From positions 1 through 7,756 of the forward strand of contig JACXTQ010000047.1 in the NCBI GenBank assembly GCA_016919605.1: a stretch of DNA of 7,756 nt. Reading direction: 5' to 3'. Under the pieces are notes generated by a model that searched no databases, had not been told where the DNA came from, and saw only the letters and a program-made list of their open reading frames with translations. This document shows, in pieces, positions 6,625 to 7,756 of the stretch. The stretch comes from Methylovulum sp. GTDB lineage: Bacteria; Pseudomonadota; Gammaproteobacteria; Methylococcales; Methylomonadaceae. Each line of letters begins with the position of its first letter. Position 1 is the stretch's first letter. The position numbers and the translations under genes are program-made.

Positions 6625-6712
6625 GGTTGGGGCCGCCGAAGTGTACTTTCCCAACTGGACAACGGCCTAAAAATGGCCAATGGTTAAAACTAACCCTAGG
6701 TATATAAACCCC

Positions 6713-7261
6713 ATGCGCTTACTGATCATGACTTTACTGCCACTAACCCTTTTAGTGACCCGCCCCGCCACCGCTGCACTGGCTTTATGCGAGGGCGCAC
6801 AACCTTTGGAAACCGTGGTGTCACTAATGGCACAACGCTTAGCCTTGGCTGAGGATGTAGCGCGTTATAAATGGAACCAAAAAACGGGCGTTGAAGATGC
6901 CGCCCGCGAACAGCTCATCATCACCAAACTGAAAGAACAGGCCGTTGCTCAAGGCTTACCGGAGGCATGGTCGGAGACCTTCTTCCGAGCGCAAATAGAA
7001 GCGTCAAAAAATGTGCAGAAACAATTGTTCGCGGATTGGCAACAAAACCATACCGCGCTATTTGCTGCCGTGCCCGATTTAAACAGCCAAACCCGCCCCA
7101 AATTATATGCGCTCATGTCTGATTTGATCACCGCCTTGACCAAAGCGTGGCAACCGTTGCAACAGCCACAATGCCAACCTGTGCTGGACAAGTTGGTGCG
7201 CGAAAAGCTCGGCAAGCCAGAATACCAAGCGGCAAGCACGCCGTTGTTTGACGTGCATTGA
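6713..7261 (+). CDS. aroQ: Secreted chorismate mutase, AroQ gamma class
   Basis: Chorismate mutase converts chorismate to prephenate. The gamma class carries a signal peptide and works in the periplasm or outside the cell. From the ATG at 6713 the product has 182 residues and starts with a clear signal peptide (MRLLIMTLLPLTLLV...ATA, cleavage near residue 21). The helical domain follows, with RLALAEDVARYKW and then GVEDAAREQ. The Arg, Lys, Asp and Arg fall at the spacing (0, +11, +20, +23) of the active-site residues known in the secreted M. tuberculosis enzyme. The later helix has QIEASKNVQ, with Gln where that enzyme has Glu and the E. coli domain has Gln. A C-terminal helical part follows with a pair of cysteines in the mature chain (one near its start, one in QPQCQPV) that could form a disulfide. 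An in-frame ATG at 6680 would add 11 residues; neither start has a strong SD. Confidence 0.85.
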   Translation: MRLLIMTLLPLTLLVTRPATAALALCEGAQPLETVVSLMAQRLALAEDVARYKWNQKTGVEDAAREQLIITKLKEQAVAQGLPEAWSETFFRAQIEASKNVQKQLFADWQQNHTALFAAVPDLNSQTRPKLYALMSDLITALTKAWQPLQQPQCQPVLDKLVREKLGKPEYQAASTPLFDVH

Positions 7262-7270
7262 CGGTTGGCT

Positions 7271-7756
7271 TTAAAAACTCACCGATGCGCTAACCCTAAC
7301 CATACGCGGTTCCACCGGATGTTTGATAATGCCATCGCTACTGCCGTCGGCGTTAGGGCCGGTGGCTTCGCCTTGTAGACGGTAGCCGTAAAAATAGGCG
7401 ATGTCATTACTGCTGGAGCCAAACAGATTGAACACATCGACTTCGACTTTATAAGCCTTGTACTGATAACCGGTTCCAAAGTTGACAATGCTGGTGTTGC
7501 CCGCCCAAGCGGTGCCAGTATTATTGAGCGGCACATCGCCAAAATGCCGCAACCTGAGCGATCCGAACAAGCCAGAGGGTAACACCACCACCGCCCCGAC
7601 GCTAATTACCCGCCCAACCGAATTGGGGATATGGTTTTGGGCGGCGGGAACACCGACAAAATGGGCGTTAGTAAAGGCAAAATCGGCATCCAAGGTCAAC
7701 CAATCGTTGGGTTTATAATAATTTGTCCACTCGACACCGTAGCGTTCTGACCGCCC
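7271..7756 (-). CDS. TonB-dependent outer membrane receptor, C-terminal end (partial)
   Basis: An open frame enters from the right edge on the minus strand and gives 161 residues before the TAA at 7273-7271. It begins GRSERYGVEWTNYYKPND and contains alternating amphipathic beta-strand segments such as FGSLRLRHFGD, YKAYKVEVDVFNLFG and NDIAYFYGYRLQGE. It ends HPVEPRMVRVSASVSF. The NLFG-type penultimate region, the HPVEPR motif and the terminal aromatic Phe (recognised by the BAM assembly machinery) are typical of the barrel end of TonB-dependent receptors. The plug, TonB box and signal peptide lie outside the window, so the substrate cannot be told. It converges on the chorismate mutase gene with 9 bases between stop codons and no evident bidirectional terminator. 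Confidence 0.88.
   Translation of the reverse strand, partial: GRSERYGVEWTNYYKPNDWLTLDADFAFTNAHFVGVPAAQNHIPNSVGRVISVGAVVVLPSGLFGSLRLRHFGDVPLNNTGTAWAGNTSIVNFGTGYQYKAYKVEVDVFNLFGSSSNDIAYFYGYRLQGEATGPNADGSSDGIIKHPVEPRMVRVSASVSF

Noticed and set aside
6626..6649. Possible terminator after gloB (GGTTGGGG with TCCCAACT)
   Set aside because: The stem has two G-T end pairs, a 16-base loop and no T run after it, so it does not meet the form of an intrinsic terminator.

Overview
The window looks like a piece of a gammaproteobacterial chromosome of moderate GC content. The rpsA-ihfB gene order at the left end, a three-gene feoABC operon with a gammaproteobacterial-type FeoB (774 residues) and FeoC, a BatD-like protein and a TonB-dependent receptor all fit that group. 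The style of the receptor and the gene mix recall methanotroph-like gammaproteobacteria (Methylococcales), but this is an impression, not something the sequence proves.

Layout. Positions 1-217 are the 3' end of rpsA (ribosomal protein S1), closed by a hairpin terminator. A 234-base spacer with several hairpins, some mutually exclusive, leads to ihfB (452-757, GTG start). A 270-base spacer follows. It holds two long inverted repeats and then a well-formed promoter (TTGACT, 16 bases, extended TATATT) whose start region is covered by a Fur box. This drives feoA, feoB and feoC (1028-3809), with TAATG stop/start overlaps at both junctions. After a 168-base gap comes a batD-like gene (3978-5699) encoding an exported, membrane-anchored protein. 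It is followed by gloB (glyoxalase II, 5860-6624) and a secreted AroQ-type chorismate mutase (6713-7261). The 3' end of a TonB-dependent receptor gene (7271-7756, minus strand) converges on it with only 9 bases between the stop codons.

How the parts fit. feoABC is a ferrous iron uptake system that should be repressed by Fur when iron is replete. IHF beta and S1 are housekeeping genes. The genes from batD rightward are all rightward-oriented, but gaps of 88-168 bases make one tight operon unlikely. BatD, AroQ and the receptor all belong to the cell envelope. No mobile element, CRISPR array, tRNA or rRNA was recognised. Most of the window is ordinary chromosome. The points worth a second look are the structured rpsA-ihfB leader, the apparently solitary batD, the periplasmic chorismate mutase and the compact cysteine cluster of FeoC.
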